This document shows, piece after piece, positions 10,088-22,697 of a DNA stretch of 64,000 bases. Position 1 is the first letter of the stretch, and every line of letters begins with the position of its first letter. The stretch is taken from the NCBI GenBank assembly GCA_026874595.1, contig CM049306.1:27829519-27893518 (forward strand), given 5' to 3'. A program made the translations under genes and the position numbers. A model generated the notes under the pieces. It was not told where the DNA came from. It did not search any database and was given only the letters and a program-made list of their open reading frames with translations. The stretch is from Sipunculus nudus. Its lineage: Eukaryota > Annelida > Sipuncula > Golfingiida > Sipunculidae.

Positions 10088-11581
10088 CGATAAAAGGACT
10101 ATTTATTTATTAAAATAAGACATAAATTAAAGGAATACATATATATAATAGCATACATCAAACCAAATATGTTAAGATCCATAAATATGCTTGATGTTAC
10201 ACAAAAAAAGTCAAAAGGCTTATTTCCATTGTGGTCCAATTAGGCCTATACGCGGATAATACGGGTGGCTATAGTATATAAGGCCCATATGGTAAAATTT
10301 AGGATAAGAAAACATACGAGCATGATCATATTTCAGCATACTTTTTATCATTTAATTAGATGTCATGTCAAAAACATTTATTAAAAAATACATAGCCTAA
10401 ATTTTATTTCGTTGCTCAAGTAGGCCTATATGTTTTTTTAATAATTATATTTGACCTTTTTTTTAAATACAGAACTTGCTATAGTAAAGAATGAATTTCA
10501 TGTGGATTATTTCCATTCTTATGCTCCAGGTCTTGAATAGTTTACACTGCTGTTACCAATATCACCTTTACACCTACGTATAGGTCTATAATGACAAGAT
10601 CATATAACTGAAACACACATGTATAGATTATAATGTGCCAAAGTAAAATTTCTATACGGGCATATTCTGGAGTTTACCATAACTAGTCTATGTATGTGAC
10701 GTAATTTCAATTGTTCAACATTTCTATCCAATTCTAACCATTTCTTTTATTTGAAATTTACATATAAAGAGAAGCCCTGGCATGAAGTTTTAATAAAACC
10801 TAGCCTGTTAGTTTATTCTGACAAATTTGTAGTTTTGTTGCGTTTTCTAGTTTAGCTACGTTACTATATACCATATTGGACCCGCGTAGTCAAAATTACA
10901 TTGTACAGAGCAGAAGCAATCATTTTCATTGTCACTTCATCCAGCTATAGATAACCAGACTTTCTTGCAATAAGTTCAGTTCATTAATGAAGAGACCTTT
11001 TCATATAGTTGATTATATATTTTGTGTATGCTATATGCTTTCTCCGGATAAGTATTGATCTAATTGTACACCTATAGCTATATTTTACTGATTCTTTTGA
11101 TAAAATCTGTGTAAAGCGGATCCGGGGGGGGGGACCCCTGCCTTTCCTGGCCTGAGGACCTTGTTTTTAGGTCTTGTCATTAGTCCTCCTTGCATGGCTG
11201 GACCCCTTCTTTTCCTAAATCTTGGATCCGCCCCTTCTATAGGTTCCATCACAAACAACATTTAATTTAGAAGTCTATGTAGTTTTGCTTAAAAGCCATG
11301 GAAGTAAAATTGATTCTGTGTTACCTATCTGTGTTATATTATAGATGAAGAGACAATTTGTTATCAATCAGACATTTGTTAACATGTTAAATTCTTCACC
11401 CAGATATGTTTTCTATTATTCTACAGTTATGCTGTCATACATATGCCATTCATGACAAGCACATTTTCTGACAGTATGTGAAAAAAGACGCTTGAATATC
11501 GCAATATACGTATAGATCTTTAAGCAAGAATACATCACCTTATAATAAGTTGTGGACTTGTTTATATATGTAGGGCTATAT
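10088..11581. other. Non-coding AT-rich stretch with a small MITE-like unit
   Basis: 11116-11232 begins gcggatccgggg and ends ttggatccgcc, an inverted pair around a C/T-rich centre with a G-run. The remainder is AT-rich with no coding signal. Confidence 0.55.
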
Positions 11582-11829
11582 TTATTTTAACTCTACAGAA
11601 ATTAAAAGTGCCTTATCGGATCTAATTGACCAAAAAAACTTTAGAATTCGAAGGAGACGATATAGCGCTAATCCATGCATTTTGATGGATCTTGAAATAA
11701 CTAGAATACGGGCAGTCGATAAGCGACTACGTGTATATCTGCTGAAATCTGAGTGGGATGAGGGAAGTAGGCTAAGGCGTGGATTGAGTGGCAAGGGGAA
11801 ATAGAGTGTGGATGTTTGCCACCTTAACA

Positions 11830-12862
11830 TGATTGTAGGTGGCACCACCTGTTATTTGAAAGAGAAAGCTATCCAAGATGTATACATATGCAAAAATTCA
11901 GGTGGATAAGTCAAACCACTGCTAAGATATTAACTCTAGGCAGTGAACAGATTGACACCTTGCAAAAATCGTTGTTAATTGGGCCACCAAATTTGTATAT
12001 GCTGTAGAGCTATGTAAAATCTATACTCATGCAAAATTTCAGACCTATATGTCAAACCAGTCCCGAGATATTAGCATGGATATCTGCAGCGTAAATATGA
12101 ATGTAGGTGGCGCCACCTGCCACAAAATCGAGGAAGCTATCCAAGATGTATACATAATTACAGATGCAAAATTTAAGGCAGCAAAGTCAAACCATGGCCA
12201 AGATATGAGTAATTTTATCCTACGAAAGACAAACAGAAGGACGCTGTGCAAAAATGGTTTAAGGTGGAGCCAGTTTTGCGTATGATAAAGAGCTATATGA
12301 GATCTATACACATTCAAAATTTCAGGCCGGTATGCCTTACTAGTCCTGAAATATTAGCATAGGTCTCTGCAGCGTGAACGGGAATGTAGGTGGCGCAACC
12401 TGAAGAAAGCTATGCGGGGGGGGGGGAATCTATATGCATGCAGAATTTCAGGTGGCTAAGTCCAACCACTACAATTATAGGAGTGATTTTAACCCAAGGC
12501 AGACGAACAGATGGGCGCTGTGCAAAAATGGTTGCAGGTGGCGCCACTAGTTTTTTGTATGATATATAACTTTATCCAAGAGCTACACTGGTGCAACATT
12601 TCAGCCCGATCTGTTAAACGAGTCCGAAGATATGTGGGTTAATGTGTGAAAACAGTCGCACAGATGGACGCACTGCAGAGAGGAAAGGTCAGAGGTCAAC
12701 GCAAAATGGTATGGCACCATTTCACGTGTGACCCGATAATAGGGTCAAGTTTAAGAAAATCGGTGGTCTCAGAGTACTTTTCCGGAATCGAATGCGGCGG
12801 CGGTGACGGAACCCGGTCAGAAACATGGTATCCGCTAAACCTTGTTTTGGCGGATACAATTA
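11830..12862 (-). mobile_element. Helitron-like element, divergent copy with internal repeats
   Basis: Reading the - strand, it starts near 12862 with aattgtatccgccaaaacaa and a terminal hairpin (GTATCCGC/GCGGATAC), followed by a CCGCCGCCGC tract, as in the clearer copy at 51.3-54.3 kb. Inside, a unit of about 270 bp centred on ggtggcgccacctg recurs near 11,835, 12,105, 12,385 and 12,535. The far end was not fixed. Confidence 0.5.
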
Positions 12863-13969
12863 TTTGTAATAAATATATATTTATACAATCTATTTATTCA
12901 GCATTTATAATAAAGTTGAACCCGTGCCTCAATAAGCCTTGTCTGCTATAAGATAATGTACGGGGGCAATACCTCCGCCTCCTAAAAATTGAGTTATCTG
13001 ATTCTTGCATGCTTAAATTAATTGGCTGGCCATCAAGCATGCAGTGAGTGAGTCATATATAGTTTGGCCGAATTTTGAAAATATTATTCAGACAGTTTTA
13101 TATTTGTACGTAGATTGTATATAGGTAATCTGCATGAGTGGTCCGTATCCGCAACGTTCGTTTTCCATAAGTAGGCCTACCTTTACTTGTGGGGTCCTTA
13201 TATATATACCCATCCAGTGTTGATATAGGTGCTTGAATCTGATAACAATTTTTATGCAGCCATTTCACCAAATATACTTATTACTTTATATATTATAACA
13301 ACAAAAGCTGGTTTAAATCACTTTAATAGTAATGTCGATAATCGCCTTTTCAATATCAGCTTTTAGCATGGAGTTTTGTATGAACATTCTCTATCGTCAA
13401 CTGACATTTCTGACATAAATCCTTCCGAAACAAAACATTTTGGCATTTGGTTGAATTGTGTCGTCTTCTTTTTATTAAACACCAAGTTTGAATCGTAAAC
13501 ATCAGTATCGCATGCAAAAAAATTATTCGATCATGTTCAAATGGACAACTCATTTTCCATGCAGGTACCGATATATTTCTTTCTTTAAAAAGAATGCGAC
13601 TGTCTCATTTCATATATTTATCACGTGATTAAAATGTAACAACTTTGTTTACCAGTATGCCTCTAATTTTGAACATTCCTCTGAAATTACTATATAAGAA
13701 TGGTTAATTATTATTGAAATAATCACGTAGTCGACATAGGTTTAAAAATTCACATCTCCATATTTGACTTCATGCAAGGCCTCAGGTCAACTTTGCAGGT
13801 ATTCGCGATCGCGCGAGGGGCGATTTTTTCCGAGTCTTTGCTGCATGGGTAATTCTGGAAGAAGTGCTAAAGTGTATATTGAATATAATATATAATACAT
13901 AACATTTACCCTTTTTATTTGTCTGTTTAAATATATGTATATACATACTCTTGCATAAAGGTTTCAACT

Positions 13970-14057
<88 letters not shown>

Positions 14058-15403
14058 CTGGTACATATACGTAGGGCGTTAGCATTTATGTTTGTTACTA
14101 GAATGCGGGAAATAAAACATGATCCCATGCATATTTTGATTGACGCTATCAAATAGACGGCTCTTGCCACTAACGATGCAGTGGGACGGTCAGAGAGCCG
14201 TAGATTAATTATATAATTTTCTGCCAGGTGGCAGCACCTGTCCTCTAAGCGTTACGATACAGCAAGAGCACGTTTGATGTCACTCAGCTGGAGCAATTTT
14301 AAAGTCTTATCAGCTGAATCGATTCGGTCAGTCTATAATATGTTTTGAATTTTCCCGCTTGCCGCCAGCACGTATCGTTCATGTGTACATGCCGCCCGCA
14401 ACATGCGTTTCAGTTTCTTCTTCTCTTTTGGTGTATAATTGTTTCTGAAAACTAATATATATATATATTTCATTTTTCCCTAGTCGTCCGATCGTTTCGT
14501 AAAACTATCATTTCCAAGAGAATTTAAATTTTGTAACCACATGAAAATTTAACAGGCACGGCACATCCCATTTAAAAGATTGATGCGCGCGGTACCACGG
14601 GCTTCATCCCTAGCTGGTGTTGCCTGGCATGATATACCTAGCGGACCGTTTGAACGCCTGTCGCAGCGCCTAAGCGCATATAGTTTTAAAAATGCTGTGT
14701 TCTTTTGGTGAATGCCCATAATATGGCGCATTTATATATAATACCGCGTTTTATAAACTTTTTTTCTTAAGAACTCTCCTAGCGATTTTGGCATTTGGTA
14801 ATAGATGTTTTAATTTGTAGACCTATATGCATGTAGTTAGCGCCCTACACAGTTTCGCCATTTCTGAAAATTAACTGTTTCTAAAAGTTGGCCAGCCATA
14901 TATATATAATATATAGCTACAGATATGTTGAGTGGAAAACGCAATGTTGTGCCTCATTATTTTTCCTACAATAGTTCTTGCATTGCAGATTAGGTTAATT
15001 TGGTAATTTTAACTAATCCTCCACAAACAATTCAGTCGTTAACAATTTGTATAGAAGTTCCCCCCACTTCTAATGTGCGACACGATTTATTTAAACCGTA
15101 TTCCTAGCTGTATGTTATATAGCTTAAATTTCGATGCCCTAGCTCTGTGTCAATAATGATTAGGCCGGTTTATTCTATTAATTAGATTAATTGAAAATCT
15201 TCAGTGAACGAAACGTAAATTCTTCATTGCACATATGAAATTTTGCATTCGAATCTCAATGACAAAAAAAAAGATAAAAATAGGATATGAAGTTCATGTA
15301 TCATGCGTATCAAGAACTGATCTGGATTCTTTTGAAAAATGTTTCAGTGAATCGATGCCATTTTAAGATAACTGACCTTATGTTTTAATTAAAAACAGAG
15401 TTT

Positions 15404-15462
<59 letters not shown>

Positions 15463-15491
15463 ATAGATAGATATCAGCTAAAAAAAATTAA
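12863..15491. other. Non-coding; long (TA)n runs
   Basis: (TA)n at about 13,972-14,053 (roughly 80 bp) and 15,410-15,459. 14,170-14,450 and 14,550-14,700 are richer in CpG but show no recognisable frame or splice pairs. Confidence 0.55.
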
Positions 15492-15973
15492 AGGGGCCTA
15501 TCACCTATAAAGCATGTTGAGTTGACACGAAAAATAGCTTCTTCCCTTTAAAATAAATCTGTACCTGTCAAAATATTGCCTTAAAACCGTTTGCTTACTC
15601 TTGTAAACGAGAGTTAAAAACTGTGAACCGGGCGCGATCGCAGGTGTCAACATAAACACAGTGCGTCGGGCAGAGTGCTGCGCACAGCCACAACACGTGC
15701 CAATCAGGACTTGGCTAAAAAATGTAATACATGTTCACGCTGGCTGAAACACCGCGTGTTGCCCCTCTTTATCGGACCTCCGGTCACGTGGCCTTGTTAT
15801 GGTAAGCATACTGTATTTACCAACACGCAGGGCTATAACAAGGTGTTAAACAGTCGTATGCGAGGAAATGAGACTGTGTGCTTGAATGGTTTTGCTGGGG
15901 AAACTTTTTTTAAAGCAAAACTGAACTGATAGTGTGATAGAATAGGAATAATATTACTCCTGATTATGTCCCT
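15492..15973. mobile_element. 482-bp TTAA-flanked MITE
   Basis: Flanked by TTAA at 15488-15491 and 15974-15977. Ends are AGGGGCCTATCACC and, inverted, AGGGACATAATCAGG. TTAA duplication with AGGG ends fits Kolobok- or piggyBac-mobilised MITEs. The interior is GC-rich, with two CACGTG E-boxes and an 84-codon frame with no known match. A related left end occurs at 42,750. Confidence 0.65.
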
Positions 15974-15977
15974 TTAA

Positions 15978-18900
15978 CTATCCGTTGGAACTGGTATACC
16001 TTACCGCCATCTGGTAGATGAAGCATTAACTATTTGATACTACTGGAACACCTAAACTTGGATAAATATTCATAAATAGCGGAGAGATACCCCCCCCCCC
16101 CCCCCCCCCCCATGTTGAACATCTCTAATTCGAACATATTTTGCGACATCCCATTGCCATGTTTCAGCTGATGGTATTATGTACTTGTTACCATTTGAGT
16201 ATTCTATAAAGTTCAAACATATGAGTCAAGTTTTTTACACGCAAAAAAACATATTACACTTAGATATAATGTTAACAAAATAATTGCCTTTCGAATGTAG
16301 CACTCAATATATATTCGTTCCTGCATATTTCAGTTCCATGTATTTTTGTAACGAAGTAAAACTTTTGGATCCTATTAGTTAACCATACTCCATTAAATTT
16401 CCATCACCTCCAACTTTTCCCATAGGTCGTTGTAAACAAAGTAGGTTTCCCAGCTGACTCAGACACACGGGTTACAAAGGCCAGGACTTCACCTATATCT
16501 GTGATAAACTTGTTTTTAGACGGATTCATCGCTGAATATCAAGGTAGGTTAGTTATCTGGTTACTTAATATACATGGGTACAATGTCTGTAAACGTTCTT
16601 GACGTAAATTTCGGTGCCTTGTGTCTGTTGACATGTCACTTGGATTAGCCTGGGATATCTGCTTGACCCAGTATTTGACCCCTAATAATAACAAGAACCA
16701 GTGGGTTGTCACTTGTCACTTAATGTTCATTTGTCTGAAATAGCTGACAGTGGTTTTCATTTAATGCAAAACTTGAAACACAAATTGCGCACATGATGAA
16801 TTAATTCAACTATTTATTTGCATCATTTTGTTAACAGACATGATAAAAAGTGACTCAATGACAATGTAAAACAGCTGACTCAGAGTCAGAATCAGCTGAC
16901 ATTTTGTCAAACTGACAAAAGTAACAGAAATGAACTATGGGTTCCAGGATTATAAATGGTATTATTCAAGTTTAGGTAAAATAGGCACTTGACCCAAATT
17001 CATGTTATTATTGTTACCAACAGTGTTAGTTTCCCAGTGTGCAGTCATAAGTGCAGGGCAGATCTGTAACAGCTGATCATGATGAAATTCCAGTGGGAGT
17101 TATGGTGGTGTGAGTCCAATTAAAATGCATGTGTATGGTCTCACGTACTCTGCTTCAAAACATTGTCCCAGTTTAAATCTCCTTTAAATTAATGGCCACA
17201 CTTTTCACCCACACATTACATTTTTTTATTGTTCAGAAAGAACTTACTTAAGAAAAAGTAAATACATCTTGTCAAGCCACAGTGAATTATCTCAAGTGAT
17301 TTATTGATGCTGATGTAATTTTGTTCCAGTATTACAAACAGGCAGAAACTGTATGCTATAGTTCTTGGTCTTATTTAAAAACAAAAAAGGTAATAAAAAA
17401 ACAGATGACTGCCCAGTTTAAATCATGTTGATTGTGCTATATAACAAAGAAAATGTTTACAATTACAAAGACTTACAAGTATTTTTTATTGTTGGTGGAT
17501 TTCTTTAGTATATATCAGTGCATAATTGAAGCTGGTTGTATTCATCTGATGATATCTCTCAGGGAAGTTGAAAGTCTTTGTACAAGTGAATACATGTATA
17601 CATTATGGTAAAAGTTTAATAGCTTAATAGCTTAATAGCAGGCACGTCAAATTTGAAAATATTAAAGGAAAGTTGTACCTAATTTTAGATATTCTAAAAG
17701 AATTATCTGCAGGTTGTGCAATTTAAATGAACCATTAATTGCAAGAAGTTTCCTGTATAAAATAGAATCATTCTAGTTTTCCAGCATTATCATATTGGAA
17801 AAATTCACAGGTGATCTTTTGGTGCTTTGGTCCTTGTTTATTTTATGGGTCCATGTACAGTCTGCAGTGAAGTTACTCTTGACCTGTTATCTGCAGAGAA
17901 ATGGGTAAAACGTGATTTTCATGATGAGAATTTGTAAATGTTTGAATATGCCTTAATAATAAATAATCACCTGTGCTGGGGGCATTACAATTTTGACACT
18001 AGTGAATTTGTGGTAGGAATTTGTTGTAAAATCATGTTCAATTATTGAAAGAAATAAAACGACCAGTGATTAATTATTAATAGATTATTTTTGTACCTTC
18101 TATATTACATTGTGAAATCTCCTGTATTGAATTATACCCAAGATATTAACCTGGTAAATTCAGTCTGACTTGTACATCACACTGAACGGTTAAAGTAATG
18201 AATAGTGGTGGGAGTCGGTTCCTTTTTCATAATCAATCATCAGTTTGAGCAAACCGACTGATGATGGATTATTTATCAGTTCAGACAAATATATTCAATA
18301 ATCAAAGAAATATGCAATTATCTGTGAAACTGTACCTATGTTTCCCCGGCAGGTATTATCCTCTCGCACACGAGTGTAACGATCCTTCCATGTATAAAGA
18401 CTACTTTTAAGGATCAAATTTAACGATCGGCAACGTCGGGTAATATCTTTCATAATGGAATTTAAGAGCATCTAGGAATGTTTGGCCTATAAAGGGGCTG
18501 TTTTTCTAGCACATGAAGGCAGATTTTACAGGCCCAGGTGCGCTTGGGGCAGATCATACAAAAAAAATTGCAGACTAGTCCAAAAAAAAATTTCAGCTGG
18601 CCGGGTTAGCCCCAACAAACAAATTTTTAAGGACGGCCTAAAAAGCAGCACCTGGCATTGGTTGAATAGATTATTTCTAAGAGAATCTAGCAAAATTGGC
18701 ATAGACCTGGAGAATTTATGGAGTATTTTAACGCCTTCCCTCCCATATTTTGCAATGTACATTTTGTTAGAAAACTCTCAGCTAATTCTGCAGCTCCCTG
18801 CGAGTTCACAGATAATAAGTTAAATAAGTCCTCCATTCTCGCATCTACTGTGTCATACTCAGTTACATACGGAAGTTTTCTGGGAACAGATTCATTATAC

Positions 18901-21518
18901 GAAGCGAGGAATGTGGTAAAAAATGGAAGAATCTTTTTTGCCTATAACATAAAGGCATTCTGGAAAGAAAACAATCATTATTATGATGTAATTGATAGTT
19001 GCCTTTGGTAATCGAGCCCTTGAAAGTGGCAGCAAACCAACTGACTTTCGATAAAACTTGATATCAGCTCACCACTAGTAAACTAGTAGTAATGAATGGG
19101 TTGTTGACACTTGTTTGCTTCCCAAGATTAAATTTTAATGCTGTTCGTTCTTTCTTATAAGTCTCTCAGGGTTGGGTCTTTATATGTCTCTCAGGGTTGG
19201 ATGTTCTTGGTAATATGACTTCATTGCATGTTCATACATAACTGCTTGTGATTAATTATGCAACCCATGCAATTTAACACATTATGAAAGACAACTACCA
19301 ATCATCAAATAATTAATTGACACTCCACTAAAATAGACACTTAAATCCAGATCACCAATGTGAAGTGGGAATTCATTTATTACAAAATCAGTTCACTTAA
19401 ACTGAAGGAATACATGAGTGAGAGTGTACCAGGGTGAATTTTTTTATATTTTTATTTTATTGCCTGATAGGATGTATAACCAGTAATGGGTAATTGGCCC
19501 TTCCTGTACATACGGAAGATACGGTCTTCATATGCTGAATCCATGTATTAGAATTGTATTGTTAGGTATTTCCGTGGTCTTTTTGCATGAGAGTTCACAT
19601 GATGTAAACAAATTCATGCACCGTTGCATGACTGCATGGTTTAGTGCTTCATAGTCATACATCAGTGACCACAGGCACTCAGTTGAGGCCTATGATTATA
19701 AATTAGAGCTGACAAATGGTTACTACATTTTAGCTGACACAGGGAGGAACCTGTCTTGGGAATAGAATTAACACCACATATCTCCACATCTGCCTGTGGC
19801 TTCATGTTTACAGACCTATACAGGAGGTGTACATGTAATTTGAAATCTTCTTCAGAACATAGGATTGCATTCTTATAATGTTTCTTTATAAATAATTCTA
19901 TCAAAAGCTTTGTTTAAATTACATGGTATTGCTTAAGAAGTCAGTGCAAGTTGTCTTGTAAAAAAAATTAAGTGGTATCTCAAACCCATTGAAAGGGTAA
20001 TTTTTGTTACTTAGTAACTTTTTCTGCTTTCAGCAACCTGTGAGCAAGTGCTTTTCTATAAAACTAGAAATAGGTCACCTTTTGAGTTTCATTCTCTCAG
20101 GAGCTACAGGCCAAATGGACAATTTAAGTATAAAGGCAAATGTGAGCAGGGTTGGCTTTTTGCCCTGCTGATGGCAAAAATAAAGCAGAAAAACTTTCTG
20201 CCCAGCAGAAATGGCTTTCTGACAAGGCAAACAAGGCAGTTAAGGTGCTACTTTCTATCACATTAAATCATTTAAATAACTGTTTTAATAGGTATTATTA
20301 AAAATATGTTTTCAAGTTACTTTAGGATCAGCCTAAAGAAAGCCAGGGAAACATAATTTACAGGATTAGGGAGTCCAAACTGCATTACTCAGACTGAGTC
20401 TCAGTAAGTAATTAGATAGACTCAAGCAAGGCTGTCTGCACAGGAATCAAAATAATATATGCATTATCCTAGTCAGCATTATGTTGTGCTTGAAAACTCA
20501 CATGAACTACCAGTAAACCAATGTGGCAGTGGGATTTGACCACATCACCCTGATCAATATGCCTCCCCAAAAAAAAACTTTTGTAAAGGGCTATTAGAGG
20601 CTCTGTTACATCATTCCAGGGAACAGGGAGACATGCATGACTCCATCCACAAACACTCATCAGGAAACCCAAGTGATTGTGATAATGACAATACTGAGCC
20701 AAGGCAATCATGTGCCACACACAGTAACACAGGCTTGATACATGTAATACAGATTTTCCATGGGCCAAGTTCCCCTGGTAGATAGCTTCTGATAGATAGA
20801 GCTGTGATAGACCTAGCATTTATGATATTTCTAAAAAAAAGTCAAATTCCACAGGATTTATGGATAAAATATGGAAAATGGCCCCTGCCTTAGGGCACAC
20901 TTGGTATCTATATACTACCAAGGAGATTACAGACTGGAGTATCAAGTGAGAGTCTGGCCGTGTCAAGTGTTGCTGACGGGGGTCATAAAACTTGCTGCTC
21001 AATGGCACACAGAGATGCCACTGATAAGCCCGGCGCTAATTGATACAGCGTGAGAAACCCCACTTTGGCATGACTTCGGAACTGCTCGTTAGTTCCCGGA
21101 GACCCCCAGTGTGAACTAACTAAATTTTTATAAATATTGTGACAAGGATGAGTAAGTTTCTCCCAAAATTAGCTCCGGTAGTATTTAATATAAATTTTTA
21201 AACAATCATAAGTTTGAACACCATATTTTCATATGTGTGGAAAAAGTGTGTGAAGCTGTCGTTGCTAATGATGCCTGAGCAATAGCTTGGCTGCGGTAAA
21301 TATGGGCGATAATACTAGAACAATGCTGTCAGTGACAGTGCGGGCGATGGCTCACTGTTATCCATCAAAATGAAAGTCATCCGGTCATAAGCGTCAAATT
21401 TTTCTTTTATCGACGGGATACATACATGGCTAATTATTAATATAAGTCAGAAGTGTCGGAACTGATGGAATTTTTCGTAATTCTTAAGTTATTCAGGGAT
21501 GATAAGGTTTACACTTAC
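15978..21518. other. Non-coding; poly-C run, decayed repeats, possible leader exon
   Basis: A run of 22 C lies at 16,090-16,111. 16,436-16,543 has an AP-1/MARE-like GCTGACTCAG and ends CAAG|GTAGGT, so it could be a leader exon of ABHD6, unproven. 18,480-19,010 has overlapping frames on both strands that match nothing recognised. 20,130-20,240 has a repeat with paired gttggctttttgccctgct motifs. Confidence 0.45.
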
Positions 21519-21665
21519 CAGTCGACCGTCATGAATCACGGCAGAAGTTGATGTAGAGTGACCGCATCTGTCCCGAAATCGCTCAAGTGATTCCTCAACA
21601 CGAGACCTCTCTAGATATATTTGTTGCGCATAATTCTTGACAAAACAAACCATTTGCACATTCAT
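21519..21665 (-). CDS. Candidate first coding exon, unknown protein
   Basis: 49 codons from ATG at 21665 to a perfect donor CTGG|GTAAGT at 21519/21518, phase 0, with an in-frame stop upstream of the ATG. The sequence is hydrophilic after residue 10 (YLERSRVEESLERFRDRC) with an amphipathic helix look. No family recognised and no continuing exon found to the left. The surrounding CpG density (21,240-21,560) suits a promoter region shared with ABHD6. Confidence 0.28.
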
Positions 21666-22583
21666 AATTACGGTCAATGCTATTCCAGTGGTTTACTGCT
21701 CAGTTACTGGATATATCACTCTCCACTTCAGCGAGCTACAGCGGACCACGGAAGAAACATCTTGCAGGCTCACTTTATCAAAGGCTGTGCTGCCACTGCA
21801 CCTGACACCGTGGCACAATAGGTGCACAATAGAGTTAATGGGCTTATCATTTCTTAATTGCAATAAGCGCACGACTGACACTCGCGACCTGGCAGGGCTT
21901 CTGAAAGTTGTAACTCCAGTCTGTAATCTCCTTGATACTACTAAAATTGTCCTGTCTGTATGTTTGTTTGTCCCAGAACTTCCACAGAAATGGGCCATGA
22001 CAGTGGGCCACTTTTGCTATCAGCGTCAGTCATATGCCTTTACTTACAGATTGTACACCAACTTGGCCCTTCCACTTGCACACAGTTGATGACCCCGCAG
22101 CATCACATCGCAGCTCTGTCACTCAAGATCACACCACACTCAACATTGCTGACCTTCACCTTGGCCTGTTACCGCAAAGAGGTATTTAGTTTGGTTCCAT
22201 ATCAACCACCATCGACTTACAGCTGTGGGGAGTTTGCTCCCTTACAGGTCTGCCCACACAATATGCAGCAATATACCATTCCTCTGCAACAGGACCCAAC
22301 AGGTCCCCACTTTCTAGTAGTTCCTGAAACTTCTAGACCCAAAATGGGCATTTTCAATGCATGGCCAGAGAACAGATGTGTAACAACAAATTAATGGTAC
22401 TATCTTTCTGTCAGTTCTAATAGAGATATCAAATGGCTCAAATTATTGTAGTTTTCATAAGTCCTAAATTGCTACGATTTTGATACACTCAGAAGTTGTA
22501 CAAAGAAGACCAGTAACATTTACTGAAGGAAAAGCCTTGTGTGTTGGATATGACATGGTAATCTGGTATCTGGCTTATTTCAG
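21666..22583. other. Region upstream of the ABHD6 start exon
   Basis: GC-moderate sequence with overlapping frames of 66-150 codons on both strands, none with a recognisable domain. It probably contains intronic or leader sequence of ABHD6. Confidence 0.4.
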
Positions 22584-22584
22584 A

Positions 22585-22697
22585 ATGGCTGTAGGAGGTG
22601 CGGTCTTATACCTGGTGTTACCTGTGAGTGTCACCATCACTGGCCTGGCCTTGCTCTGGTACAGGTTTCCTCATCTCCTGTTACTTGGTCTCTTCAG
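22585..22697 (+). CDS. ABHD6: ABHD6 coding exon 1 (start, membrane anchor)
   Basis: Exon begins at 22584 after a pyrimidine-rich tract ending in cag, and ATG follows one base later. It encodes 37 residues plus two bases, nearly all hydrophobic, ending in a WYRFPHLLLLGLF stretch like the ABHD6 N-terminal anchor. The donor is CAG|GTAAGT. The same frame is open upstream to about 22480, but the acceptor directly before the ATG and the family's N-terminus argue for this start. Confidence 0.85.

Noticed and set aside
13964-14170. Frame with a long Tyr-Ile repeat
   Set aside because: Translation of a (TA)n microsatellite.
20469-20819. 116-codon - strand frame
   Set aside because: Cys/His-rich random-looking frame with no splice context or motif; the region is decayed repeat.
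21637-22394. + strand frames of 144-150 codons upstream of ABHD6
   Set aside because: They overlap each other and opposite-strand frames, show no domain, and do not join the ABHD6 frame.
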